A model generated the notes under the pieces. The model searched no databases. It saw only the letters and a list, made by a program, of their open reading frames with translations, and was not told the DNA's origin. Made by a program: the position numbers and the translations under genes. From Heloderma charlesbogerti (Eukaryota > Chordata > Lepidosauria > Squamata > Helodermatidae), in contig JANEZZ010001897.1 of the NCBI GenBank assembly GCA_026122225.1, forward strand, positions 248,001 to 312,000: a stretch of DNA of 64,000 bases. Reading direction: 5' to 3'. This document shows, one piece after another, positions 33,581 through 44,029 of this stretch (its first letter is position 1; every line of letters starts with the position of its first letter).

Positions 33581-34054
33581 ATAACCACCAATTATATTCA
33601 ATACCCTACTATCTACATAAAATCTAACACCAACTTTCACCTTACCCCCATCTACCCACAAATCTACATCACCCCATCCCTTAAACACTATTACACTTTA
33701 TTCAAATTTTCACCCATTTAATCTTACCCCTACTATACTTATCACCATTCTTTCTCATCAATTTTTCTTTCTCTCTTCTTCACCTATTCATACATTTCTA
33801 AATTTTCCATCTTTCTTATTTCAATTCAAAAAATACTCCCAAATATACTACCCCCAACCCAAAACCCCACCCCAAACCACAAACAAACCACCACAAAAAA
33901 ACACAAAAAAGAAAACATAAAAAAAACAAAACTCAAACCCAAACACCCCAAAAAAACCCCCCCCCACCAACCCCAAAATAACCTCCAAAAAACCCCCCAC
34001 CCTCACCCATAATAATACCTCCTCCAACCCACCCCCATAATTCCTCTTTTTTTT
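33581..34054. other. G-free tract (474 bp with one G), probable assembly artefact
   Basis: From the G at 33580 to the one at about 34055 only a single G occurs (33911) in 474 bases. Composition drifts from A/C/T on the left to almost only A and C at 33845-34020. The tract leads into poly-C blocks at 34087-34142. It carries no recognisable repeat. Real low-complexity DNA is possible, but loss of one base beside a long homopolymer looks like poor base calling carried into the assembly. Confidence 0.7.
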
Positions 34055-34085
34055 TAGACCTTTAATTGGCTCTCTGCAGATGAGT

Positions 34086-34142
34086 TCCCCCCCCCCCCAC
34101 ACCCCACCCCCCCCGGTGCCCCCCCCCCCCCCCCCCCCCCCC
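34086..34142. repeat. Poly-C / poly-G homopolymer block
   Basis: Long runs of C broken by a few A, G and T. The longest run is over 20 bases, ending at CCGGGCGGCGG. Confidence 0.9.
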
Positions 34143-34239
34143 GGGCGGCGGAAGGGGGAAGGAGAGCAGAATGACTGGGGTGGGGGAGGATGGTGGGGAG
34201 AAAGCAAGGCAGCAGCAGAACACTACCGGTTTTATTGCT

Positions 34240-34395
34240 GGCTTTTATGGTTGATTTTATAGCTATTTTATTGTGTTTATGTTTTTATCGCTTTTAATAT
34301 TTTAACTGCTTTTATGTATTTTATTCTGTAAGCCTCCTTGGGAGGTTTCTGCCCTGAAAGGCGGCCAATAAGTGTTATAAATAAATAAATAAATG
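34240..34395 (+). mobile_element. LINE 3' tail fragment
   Basis: TTTTAACTGCTTTTATGTAT then GCCTCCTTGGGAGGTTTCTG, AAAGGCGGCCAATAAGTG and AAATAAATAAATAAATG. This is a clear L2-type 3' end with its AAAT tail. Confidence 0.65.
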
Positions 34396-34399
34396 GGGG

Positions 34400-35376
34400 G
34401 GATGGAACAGCCAGGTGACATGTGGGACAGAAGCCCCCCCCCATGACCAAAGGGAGCATCTTGCCCAGGGCCCACTAAACCTGGCAGAGCCACTGTGCAA
34501 AGGTGCAAAGCACCTCCTGCATTCCTGTTACAAAATGCAGACTTGGGGTTTCTATCACACTCAGGAACATCATTTCTCTCCTGCCCCCTCCCCTCCTTTT
34601 TGCTGCTTAATGATGAACCTGAAGAAAGAGTTCTGGTGAACACAAAAACCCAATGATTAGTTTGTGATGTTTCTGTTGGCCTTAATAAAAGTGTTCCACT
34701 ACTATTGTATGTGTAATATGTCTCTCTGTTACCTAGACAGGTAAGGGTAAAATCCAAATAAATGAAATAATATTTTAAAGTAATAAGTAGCTAGAGCCAA
34801 GAGAGTACTAATTATGCGTGTCTTGATTTCCGTCTAATTTATTTATTTTTTACTAACATTCAAATACAACTTTGGGCATTCTCCAATTGTTCCTTGGTTA
34901 AAATGTATTTCCTACACTGTGGAGGAAATTCCCCCAGACTTTCAGGCAACTCTGAATCAGCGATGGTTCCAAGGCATCCAACTTTTCCCCAGAATAAAAC
35001 ATGTTGTTAAAAGTGTTTAGAAAAATAAAGGGGAGGGCGGTTTCTAGAAAAATGCCCTAGCAGCCTGGGAAAAGCGTGGGAACTACTTTCTCGGTCCTAG
35101 CAGGAGATAGGAAGCAAGAAGCCATTTCAGCATGATACCACAGAATCCCTTTGGGCGGAATCCACCCGGGCAATCTCCACTGGAATGAATGGGCGATGTA
35201 CCAGCCGCGCATCTCCCGTTCATTTCTTGGAGCGTGCGCAGAACTCCCCCAGCATTAGAACCCCTGCTAACCGAGGCTGCCTAGAAACGTGGCTCTCCCA
35301 AGCGCCCTATCGCGAAGGATCCCGACGGACATCAGTAAAGGAAAGGCGCAGCTTCACCGCCTCAGTGAGCGCAGAA
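34400..35376. other. Intergenic sequence upstream of IGF2BP2
   Basis: Unique sequence with CpG content rising after about 35140. No gene was recognised. Confidence 0.5.
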
Positions 35377-35510
35377 CAGCCTTCCGCAGCCTGGTGCCCT
35401 GCAGAGGTTTTGGACTAGGGCTCCCAGCATTCCGGACCATTGGCCATGCTGGCTGGGGCTGATGGGAGTTGAAGTCCAAAACCTCTGCAGGGCACCAGGC
35501 TGGGGAAGAG
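35377..35510. mobile_element. Palindromic reptile transposon, CAGCCTTCC family
   Basis: Left half CAGCCTTCCGCAGCCTGGTG and CCCTGCAGAGGTTTTGGACT; right half AGTCCAAAACCTCTGCAGGG and CACCAGGCTGGGGAAG. Almost fully self-complementary around GGCCATGCTGGCTGGGGC. The right terminus is eroded. Confidence 0.75.
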
Positions 35511-35598
35511 GATTCCACCGTGACATCGACACGAATATATCCCATTCTCAAAGGTTGGGCGGGAACTCGGTCAATATTGCCGAGCAAAGATATTTAGG

Positions 35599-35713
35599 GC
35601 GCAATCCTATGATGCGTGTTTAGACATTAAAAAGTCCTACAACTCCCAGCCTCCCCCAGCCAGGGATGCTGGGAGTTGTAGGACTATTTTTAATGTCTAA
35701 ACACGCATCATAG
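35599..35713. mobile_element. Near-perfect palindromic MITE upstream of IGF2BP2
   Basis: Starts GGGCGCAATCCTATGATGCG and ends CGCATCATAGGATCGCGCCC, flanked by TA on each side. The inner arms include AAGTCCTACAACTCCCAG and its complement CTGGGAGTTGTAGGACT. The arms match over more than 50 bp, so this is a young copy. The TA flanks suggest Tc1/mariner. Confidence 0.85.
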
Positions 35714-36186
35714 GATCGCGCCCTAAACCGGCTCCCCTTTCTAGGGGGCAGGGAAGGGTCGGAACGCATTAAAACCAGAAAGAACTTCAGACTGTCCTGA
35801 AAAGTGCTACAGAAATTATACATGATCCTGCCCGTTATTGCTGCTGCCTAACTTTTATATAACCAGGCGCCACAACAGGTGATGGTGATGATGCTTGGAA
35901 TGGTGAGAGAGAAGGACGTTTTCAGGCACATTCCGAAACGCTGCTGCATTTCCCCAGCTGAAGCCTATTCTCCCGACTTATGCGCACCGCAGTTCCGAGG
36001 CTGAGGTTGAAACGCGACGTTGACTCCAGCGACAGCCTTCCTTTCCGGCAAGGCTGCCATCCTTCCCTCGCACACTTGCTCGGGACCGGTGTCCCACTGA
36101 AGGCAATAGGGAGGAATCACTTCCGAGTGAACGTGCACAGGATCAGGCGGGTTACTCACGTCGGGCCGGTGGGTTGAATTTCTTAA

Positions 36187-36287
36187 GACCGCAATCCTGG
36201 GCATGTTTAGACAGAAATAAGTCCTACAACTCCCAGCAGTTGTAGGGCTTTTTTCTGTCTAAAGACGCATAGGATCACGCCCTAAAC
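36187..36287. mobile_element. Palindromic MITE, same family as 35599
   Basis: Left arm ACCGCAATCCTGGGCATGTT and TAGACAGAAATAAGTCCTAC; right arm TTTTTTCTGTCTAAAGACGC and ATAGGATCACGCCC. The centre AACTCCCAGCAGTTG is short, so a part of the middle has been lost. Confidence 0.8.
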
Positions 36288-36329
36288 CCTTGAGTCCAAA
36301 CTGACTCCGTCCCACCTACTTCGGTTTAA

Positions 36330-38650
36330 CTGAAGCCAAACGCTTCAGTCCTAAAATCCAATTGACTTCGGAGGCTGGACGGCGCGAAGGCTGCAATCGA
36401 ATTTACTTCCAGGAGGTGGTGGCGCTTGCGGGGCAAGGCTGGGAATCTCAGAACTTCCACCGGGCCGTGAAGCAGGAGGTGGGCGGGCAGGAGGTTCGCG
36501 AGCCTAGCGAGCCCCAAGGCACCTCTCCTTCGCCTTTGCTGATGAGCGCAGGGCAGCCGGAGGAGAGGAAGCTGCCCTCTCAATCAAACCAGCCCAGCGG
36601 AGAAACAGGGTCTGAGCTGGGAAAGTTGCGCCCCGTATGGAATCCAGACGAAGCCCGCGCCGGGTTCCTGGGCGGGGCGGGGGGCGCCGGGACGCGCAAC
36701 GCGCCCGCGCCGCGAACTGAATTCAGTCTCCCGCAAAGCGCGCGTCGGGATTCCTTCGCGGTAGCACGTGCTCCAAAGTTGCCGGCCAGCGGGGGAGAGC
36801 CGCGCCTCGCTCTCCAGCTCCCCCCGGCCGCGGCGCGCCCCGCAAGCCCTCGTCGCTTCCACCACCCACGGGGAGTTCCCGGCCAGCCAGCCAGCCAGCG
36901 GCAGCCACCAGCAGCGCCAGGGAAGGCTCATCCGGGAGCGCAGAGCTCGGAGAGGAACAGGACTTCCTGCCGCCGCCGCCGCCGCCGCCCGCCGCGAGGC
37001 ACGTAGCAGCCCCCCGTCGGGAGAAGGGCTCGCCCGCCTGCGCGCCAGCGGAGGAGAGCCGCCCGGCGCAGGGACGGGGTCCGTCCCAGCGAGGCGCGTG
37101 GCCACGTGCTTCTGGCGGAGAGGGGAGTGGGAGGCGCTTGCTTGGCGCTCGGCTCGTCCCTCGCTCCGTCCGCGTCCCGGCGAGGTCTGCAGCAGCGCCG
37201 CCGCCGCCGCCTCTTGCCCGTCCCGGCCGAAGGAGGCGGGCACGAGCGATCCCGAGCTCGAGGGAGGGTCTGCGCGGGGCTGGGCTCGGCTCCGCCCGTT
37301 CACTCCCTCCCTCGCTGCCCGCCCGGCTGCGGGGCGCTGTTGCGAGCAGCTCGAGGAGCGGGCAGGGCTGGGCAGGGCTGGGCCGGCCGACGGGGAGGTA
37401 CTGGGCTGGCGAGTCTCGTCGCCGAACTAGGTAGGTGGGTGGCAGGCAGGCAGGCAGGCACGCAGGAGGGGGCGGCCGCGGCCTTGGCTTCCCTCCGTCC
37501 CTCCCCCGCCACCCCCCTTCCCGAAGAGGCGGACGATGAACAAGCTCTACATCGGCAACCTGAGCCCGGCCGTGACTGCCGAGGAGCTCCGGCAGCTCTT
37601 CGGGGACAGGAAGCTACCCCTCACCGGGCAGGTCCTGCTCAAGTCCGGCTACGCCTTCGTGGACTACCCGGACCAGAACTGGGCCATCCGCGCCATCGAG
37701 ACCCTCTCCGGTAAGCCAGAAAGCGCGGCGCTCCGCACTGGCTAGGGGCTGTGCGGCGAGACCGCTCTCGTTTGACGGCCCGGCCGCCCCTCCGGCGGCC
37801 ACCATCCCTTCGGACGAGGCCCCCGGGAGCCCGCGAGGAGGCGTCGCGCTGCACGGCCAGGGGAATCCCGGCTCGGGCGGGATTCGCCGGAGGGGGGTGT
37901 CCCCGCTTCACCCAGCCTCTTCCCGCCGGAGGTGGGGAGAAGGGGATCGGCGCCCCCTTCCTGGCCGAAGGGATCCTCGCCGCCTCTCCGAGAGCGATGC
38001 TGCCGGTGCCCCGGAACCGACGCCGGCGCCCCGCGCACCCCTTCCCCCTTGCCCAGCGGGCGCGGCGCTTCAGCAGGCGCCCGGGCGGCCCGGCGGGCGA
38101 GGGAGGGATTTTTCGCTGATTTTTTTCTCCGATTTTATTGAGCGGCTCCCGGGCGCGGGGGACGGCTCCCTCCAGCTCGCCCGGCACCCGCCCGATCCCG
38201 AGCACCTTTCTACGAGGTGCCCTGTCCCAACTCGACGGGGGCCCGGAGCAAAGAGCCCCGAACGTGCCTGGGGGCCCCGAGCGACGCGCAGCCCTGAGGC
38301 CGGCCAGCCGCGCCGCGAGCGAGCCGAGCCAAGGCCAGAGCAGCCGGAGGGGGTGGGGAGAGCGGGCCGGGCCAGCCCCCGCGGGGAGCCCGGCCACCGG
38401 GGCTCAGCGGGCCGGGCCGGGCCGGGCGGAAGCCGCCGCGGAGGGCCCGCCTGAGCACAGCGCCCGGTCCGGATGGCCCTTCCTCGCCGATGCGCGCAGC
38501 TGGGCCGTTCGCTTCGTGGAATCCGCGAGGCTGGGTGGCAGGAGCTCGGGGCAGGGCGAGCGCGGCTCACCCAGACACCGCCGGCCCTTTGGGGGTGGGA
38601 ACTTGCTTCCTGATTCGCCTTGGGTAGTTTGCTCGCGTTCATACGAATAG
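36330..38650 (+). promoter_or_regulatory. IGF2BP2: CpG-island promoter region of IGF2BP2
   Basis: About 2.3 kb that is very rich in G, C and CpG, unlike the AT-rich surroundings. It spans the region upstream of the IGF2BP2 start codon, exon 1 and the first part of intron 1. It contains GGGGCGGGG-type Sp1 boxes (about 36673-36683), CCG runs (36968-36990, 37197-37213) and a GGCA run (37441-37462). No TATA box is evident and the transcription start is not defined. Such islands mark promoters of widely or developmentally expressed vertebrate genes. Confidence 0.85.
37536..37710 (+). CDS. IGF2BP2: IGF2BP2 exon 1, coding part
   Basis: 175 bp coding for the first 58 residues plus the first base of Gly59. 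It is preceded by GC-rich sequence consistent with a 5' UTR and followed by GTAAGC. It carries RNP2 and RNP1 of RRM1. Codon use is strongly GC-ended, matching the CpG island. Confidence 0.96.
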
Positions 38651-39208
38651 TGTGGGGTAGCAGCCTTATATCTGGGCGGGGGTGGGCGGGTGCCCCAGCC
38701 GCTTTCAGTCCCGAACGACCAGCGTGTGGTCCTCGCCTTGAGCGAGAGTTCATGTGAACGCGCCCCAGGTTTAGATCAGAGCTGGCAGAAGGATTTTACA
38801 CACACACACCTAGGGGCGGGTAGGTCAAAAGGGACGGCTCCACGGGTGTGGGAAGGGGCAGTTGTCTTGGGGAAAATGCTCGATCCCCGGTAACAAAGGC
38901 ACTTTATCCCCCCCCCCCGCCTCCATTGCGTGCTTTCAGGGCATAAACGGGGGAGTTTTCACCCCAGCAAGGATGGCAGTTGCTGCTTTCCCCATCAAAT
39001 CGGTCCCCACTTTTCCATGCTCTGCCATCAACTCTGGGGATCGCCAGAAGTGTGCCACCCCATACTCAGCTCTAGCAGACTTTCCTTTCTCAGCACCTGG
39101 CACTTTCGCAATAGGGGGAGACTGATTTCTTTCTTTTTGCTTTTAAGGTAAAGTGGAGTTGCATGGCAAAGTCATGGAAGTGGATTATTCTGTCCCTAAA
39201 AAGCTAAG
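37536..39208 (+). CDS. IGF2BP2: IGF2BP2, insulin-like growth factor 2 mRNA-binding protein 2 (exons 1-2, 5' part)
   Basis: Cytoplasmic RNA-binding protein (IMP2/VICKZ2) that binds, stabilises and localises mRNAs such as IGF2. The full protein has two RRMs and four KH domains; only most of RRM1 is in the window. Coding exons: 37536-37710 and 39148-39208, together 78 codons plus two bases. Residues 4-9 LYIGNL are RNP2 and residues 38-44 GYAFVDY are RNP1. Start choice: ATG at 37536 in context CGGACGATGA (A at -3), giving [13 protein letters not shown]. Human, as I recall, begins MMNKL, so one Met is missing here. The splice donor GTAAGC and acceptor TTTTAAG are conventional. The rest lies beyond a very long intron 2. 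The first two exons read in the same direction as TRA2B. Confidence 0.96.
37711..39147 (+). other. IGF2BP2: IGF2BP2 intron 1
   Basis: 1,437 bp, GC-rich at its 5' side and becoming normal after about 38650. Long open frames on both strands are by-products of high GC. No transposon was recognised. Confidence 0.8.
39148..39208 (+). CDS. IGF2BP2: IGF2BP2 exon 2
   Basis: A 61-bp exon between TTTTAAG and GTAAAT encodes [20 protein letters not shown] plus part of an Arg codon, the end of RRM1. Codon use is AT-leaning, unlike exon 1, because the CpG island ends before it. Pro in SVPKK replaces the Ser I recall in human IGF2BP2; IGF2BP1 also has Pro at this place. Confidence 0.95.
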
Positions 39209-39536
39209 GTAAATACCTTGTTCTTCTTCCGCTTACTACAATCACTTGACTCACTAGCCAGAATTGGAGAGAGAGAGAGAGATTGCGTCACTTAAGTTTA
39301 GGCTGCGGTGTTGAGCATAGTTTAGTAGTTGCATTTTTGCTTTTGTTGTCTATGAGTTGTTTTCTTTCTTTCTTTCTTTTTCTTTCTTTCTATTTTTTTT
39401 TTTAAACCATCAGTATTTTCTCCTGGCTCTCTCATGGTTGTGAGACTTTTGTTTTCAATGCAGTAAGTTGATTATTCCTTTGAAATGTCATGATGCCTTA
39501 ACAAAAGGCTTCCTGTGACGTTTGAGAAACCGTTTA

Positions 39537-39647
39537 TAGCCTGAGCCTACACGTGTCTGCCTGGAAGTAAGACCCTAATTGAGTTAGCAGAGGGGTGAGG
39601 AGCAGGGCTTACATTCAAGTTGGTGTGTGCCTAAAGATTGCAGCTTC
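39537..39647. mobile_element. Degraded palindromic MITE, CAATCCTA family
   Basis: Reads GCCTGAGCCTACACGTGTCT, GCCTGGAAGTAAGACCCTAA, GGGCTTACATTCAAGTTG, then AAAGATTGCAGC. The ends are inverted only loosely. Confidence 0.4.
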
Positions 39648-40399
39648 AGTGTCAGCTAGCATTTTTAGCAATTAGTTTAGCAATTATTTTGACCAACAGA
39701 AAGGATCTGAAAAGGAATGAGTACATGGCTTGGTTCATGTGCTTGGTTCATGTGCAGAACTAAAGAAGTGCTAAAAGCTACTTCGCTGCAACTACCTCAC
39801 AGTGCAGAAACTGGGAGATCTTTGTTGCCAGATGGCTCTGTTACCTGGCCTGTGCAAACTGTGTCTTATCTGCAGTGCTTTTTTTTATGGATAATCGTGG
39901 CAGAGGTGTGATTTATAAGGGCACGGTAGCGTTGGCTTCTTATTTTGTCTTTGTCCTGATTGCTGTGCAGTTTTTCTTCATCTGCTGGTTCTTGTTACTC
40001 CATGCAAAGCATATTCAAAAAGTTGTGGTATTTTAGGATATAAGGCAGCAACTGTAATGTTTTTGATCTGTGGAACACGAATTTACTTTATGAGTATTGC
40101 AGCATAAACAACTGTTATTTTACCACCGCATCTGTCTAACACAACTTTTGAAACACTTACAAACTCATAATTTCTGCTGTAGTGTGTTTCCAAATTTCTA
40201 GCATAGTGGGTGGAAGGGTGGTGCTGTTGGTCCTTCCTTCTTTTTACTGTGAGTGTGATTTTTCTTTAATTCACGAGCAATATAGCAAGCCCTTTGTTGC
40301 AGACAGGAAAACTGGTTATATCCATACCCATTATTGGTTTGAAAGGCTCTGCCTTTATACCTGCTACCATATTTTTGAGGTTCCATTTGGGAAAAAGCT

Positions 40400-40478
40400 T
40401 CTCCATGCTGGCTGGGGAATACTGGGAGCTGTAGGAGTTTTTTTCTATCTAAACAGGCATAGGATTGTGCCCTTGATG
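40400..40478. mobile_element. Half-copy of the TTTAGACAGAAA palindromic MITE
   Basis: Contains ATACTGGGAGCTGTAGGAGT, TTTTTTCTATCTAAACAGGC and ATAGGATTGTGCCC, the right half of the element at 35599. The left half is missing. Confidence 0.65.
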
Positions 40479-41646
40479 TGCTATTAGTTTACACTACAGA
40501 ACATGATTTCATGTAGATAGACTGGTGTAAATGTTTCAAATCGTATGGTTAGCAGCTTAGTTGCATGTTTTTCTGGAATAGAAAATTAGCTGCATACTTT
40601 TTTCTGGAGTAGCGCTGGTTTCAATATGTTACAATGCACACCCCAAAAAAAGCCACGGGAATGGTATTACTTGTTGCAATCGGAGAAAGAGTTTGGTGTC
40701 ATTACCATTTTGAAAAATGTTGAAAGCTGAAAGAAATTAATAACTTTATTTCAATACCCTTTCTACCTTGCCTAAGAATTATGATAATACATTTTCTCAG
40801 TTGCCCAAATTGTTGAAATAAAATTTTATGATTTAAAAATGCCTTGTATGTTTCCCTCTCAGAATAATTGCCTTGTATGACATGTAGTTATAATACTGGT
40901 GTTCTTGCCTAAAAGTAAGAAAGTTACATCCTGCTTCTAGGTGATTAGGTTTCATAGTTGAAACTTAGAGAGTGTGATTTATCTATATCTTTCAGTAGCA
41001 CTATGATACTGCTATTTAAAGTTAGAGTCTTGGAAAATCCCCCCCCCCCCGAAGTCAGTAAAATCAGGGTTTCTGTTAAAGGTACCCTAAATGCTCAAAG
41101 TCCAATATGGTTTGTTTGATAAATGTTATAATGGACTTTAGTGTGGAGTTTGGTTGTGTAAGGTCAGTGAGATGGTTCTGGGACAACTTTTCAGGTCAAA
41201 TATCAAGATTGCCATCCTTAATTAGTCTGCTAAAATGTTTAAATTCATGAACAGCCGATAACTTTCATACTACAGAAAGTTAACACAACTTGATAGTTAG
41301 ATGGTTAGACATTCTTTTACTAGTGTTAGTGCAATTCATGGTGAAGTATGGGATGGGAGTGTAAAATTTTACCATTTTGTGTATCCACCTGACTGATCAA
41401 AATATAACTTGTAAAGGTACCTTTGAAAGGAAACTGTTTTGCACTGCAGTGCAGTCTGCAAATAATTTGAGATACCAAGTTTAAACTTAAATTAATTTCC
41501 AAATAAAACAGACACTGAGAAATAAATCCCATTTGAATTTTCATGGAGCCTGTTCCTAAATATGTCTAGTATTGTGGTTTTAAGCCTGTCATCCTAAGCT
41601 TTGGGCGGGGAGGGGAGGGGATGTTCCAATAAAATCAGTAAAAACA

Positions 41647-41795
41647 ACAGAGTCCTATGGCATCTTACAGACTAACACATTTATTGTGATGTAAGCTTTT
41701 GTAGTCAGAGTACACTTCTGCAGATACTCTTGCCCACAAAAGCTCATGCTGCAATAACTGTGAGTCTGTAACATAAATGCCACAAGACTCTTAGG
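41647..41795. mobile_element. Palindromic transposon, ACAGAGTCNTATGGC family
   Basis: Left part ACAGAGTCCTATGGCATCTT and ACAGACTAACACATTTATTG; right part CAAAAGCTCATGCTGCAATA and GTGAGTCTGTAACA, CACAAGACTCTTAGG. The halves are imperfect complements. Related families are widespread in reptile genomes; the class is uncertain. Confidence 0.6.
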
Positions 41796-41799
41796 TTTT

Positions 41800-43980
41800 T
41801 TTTTCTTTTTTCTGTAATGGCCCTCTATAATTAAAATCAGTGAGATGTATTTCGGGTTAAACATGTTTAGGAACTATTTTAGGATCTTCAAGTCAGTGAA
41901 AGTGGAATATATGTTGTGTTAAGTGGAGTTCTGGAGCGCAGCCTTTGTGTTTAAGTAACTCCTATTCTTCCTACAATTTTAGTATGAAATTAGGTTTTCA
42001 GAAAAAAATAAGACTATGAAGATTCAATCTAGTATGCTTTAAAAAAATAGCAAGCAAGCTAAGATTCTAGAGGTAGCTTTGAAAATGGTGGCTGCCACAT
42101 GACAATGCTGAGGGGGGAAGGGTCATACAGCCAGAGGTACTTGCAGACAAAAGGCCATTAATGTCTTTCATGAATTAAATATCACCAGTTTTCTGTCTTG
42201 TGGTGCAAATAATGTTATAGGGGGGAAAATCCTGTTCATGGTTTTTTTTTCTGTATATACTCCATTGTGCAGAAGGCAAATGGTATATAAAACATCTATT
42301 CTCAACATCCGTTTTAAATTCAGATGAAACAGAAAAAAAATTTGCTGAAGAAAGAATGCAATTTGTTTCAGGAACTTTTCTGAATTAGAAGCTTTGTATA
42401 TAGAATTATTATTAGAATTTTGTGATGTACACAATTGTTTTACATTAAACATGGATTTTGACTTAATTGCACACTCTGAATGGAAAGCTTACAATAATAT
42501 GTTACACATCCTTGTGGAACAACACTGATAAGGTTTTCTTGTAAAAATGTACAATTCGTGTATAAAAAGAAGTTAGAAACATGGGAAAATATAGCAGTAA
42601 TGTAGCAAATAACTGATATAACTAGTGTAAAAAGTTCTTGTACTTTGGAAAACTGTTCTGTGGGTACAAAATATTTAATATTAAGAACATAAAAGAATGA
42701 ACACCATACCTAATTAGAAAAGGCATCAAATAAAAGTGAATGGAAGATTTGAAAATGATTTGGTAAATTTTGGTTTGTAGCTAACTTACATTAGAGATGA
42801 GAATATATATTAGTAACTTGCTTTTTAATTTGGTTAACATGTTTAGTCTCCTAAAAGATTCCTCCAAATGTTAATATTCTTTGCACTTAAGGAAAATAAT
42901 TTCTTTGTAGAATGCATTATGTGAATCCTGAAAATGCTTTTTGAGTATCTGTATGTGTATGTTTCTGTGAATGCAAAAAATTCCTCGAAGAATAAAGGCA
43001 AAGGGCTCCTGGGATCTGATCTTAAAATTATTGTACAGTAGAAACAATTTGCTTTCTCATGTTCCTAAAACATCAGATACTAGACTTCGTTTTGCTAATA
43101 TAAAGTGAACTATCTTAGGTGGTATGTTGTACTACTTTGAAATAAATCTGTTTTACATTTCATTTAAAAGTACTCATCTTTTAAAACCAAATCAATGAAT
43201 GAGTATTCTCATTTTTAAAAAAATACAACTGTTTAATTGTGCTATCCAGAGCACACCAAAACAACATTTTAAAAGAGAAAAATGTAAATTTTATTGTGAC
43301 AGCAATGCCTTTTTAATAATTATGAAATGTTGAACCACCTACTGTTCCTATGAACTATTTTCTAAATGATAAGATTGGTTCCCTAGGAGTAACTGGTCTG
43401 GATTATGTTGTTTCTGTAAGTTTTTTTCATGGTAGTTATGGGACGTAAAGAATCACAACAGTTCGAGGGGCCTGGGAGATCTGGAGAGACTGAGAATGTT
43501 GTGAGAGAAATGGTTACTGAGTATTCTGGCGGAGGGTGTGTGTGGATATTAAGAGTTACTAATGAGGAAGGTAAGGAGAGGCCATCCATATTTTTAGCTG
43601 TTTGTCCTTTGAATATGATTCTGTGATATAAAGGATCAGCTTACACTGAAGTAGTATGAATGTTGCAAGCCAAAATGCCTGCCCTTGGCCCTTTAATCCA
43701 CGGTAGGCAGAGGAGAATTTGTTCTGTGACTACTGACACTCCCTCTGTAACTAGTTGAACTCATCCCTGTCAACGGCAGCGGAAATGAGTCATAAACTAA
43801 TGGTCCCAACATGGTTAATTTCCTGTAGTTTGCTTTTCCAAGTTCTAACCCATTATTTAAGAGCGAGCTTCTCTATGATGGGAATTCTGGAAAGGTGTGA
43901 GGTGGCTATTTATTGCCTTGTGTTAAAACCTTAACTGGAAAATGTGCAGAATAAAAATGTTATTTTGACATTGTTACATG
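41800..43980. other. IGF2BP2 intron 2, unique AT-rich sequence
   Basis: No repeat family, exon or RNA gene recognised. Confidence 0.55.
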
Positions 43981-43983
43981 TTA

Positions 43984-44024
43984 CTAACCCCATCACCAGT
44001 AGTCTTTACTGGTGATGGGGTTAG
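43984..44024. repeat. Perfect 17-bp hairpin with 7-nt loop
   Basis: The arm CTAACCCCATCACCAGT (43984-44000) is exactly complementary to 44008-44024, with loop AGTCTTT. It stands alone in unique AT-rich intron sequence and is too short for a microRNA precursor. Confidence 0.8.
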
Positions 44025-44029
44025 GATTG

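Larger units (their letters stand above)
39209..41640 (+). other. IGF2BP2: Start of IGF2BP2 intron 2
   Basis: Mostly unique AT-rich DNA. It holds a (TTTC)n patch at about 39364-39390, a degraded palindromic MITE at 39537-39647, a half-MITE at 40400-40478 and a C10 run at 41040-41050. No exon 3 candidate is visible anywhere to the end of the window, so intron 2 exceeds 24.8 kb. In human it is also the gene's very large intron. Confidence 0.65.

Noticed and set aside
33848..34207. 119-codon minus-strand frame of G/V/F-rich sequence
   Set aside because: It is a translation of the G-free tract and poly-C block, probably a sequencing artefact.
36362..38753. Long open frames on both strands in the CpG island (e.g. 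36362-37006 +, 36584-37303 -, 37639-38397 -, 38070-38753 -)
   Set aside because: High GC lowers stop frequency. The predicted proteins are Arg/Pro/Ala/Gly-rich without domains, and overlap each other in several frames around a real promoter and exon.
43984..44024. microRNA precursor
   Set aside because: A 17-bp stem and 7-nt loop give a 41-nt hairpin, shorter than known precursors, with no extended stem in the flanks.
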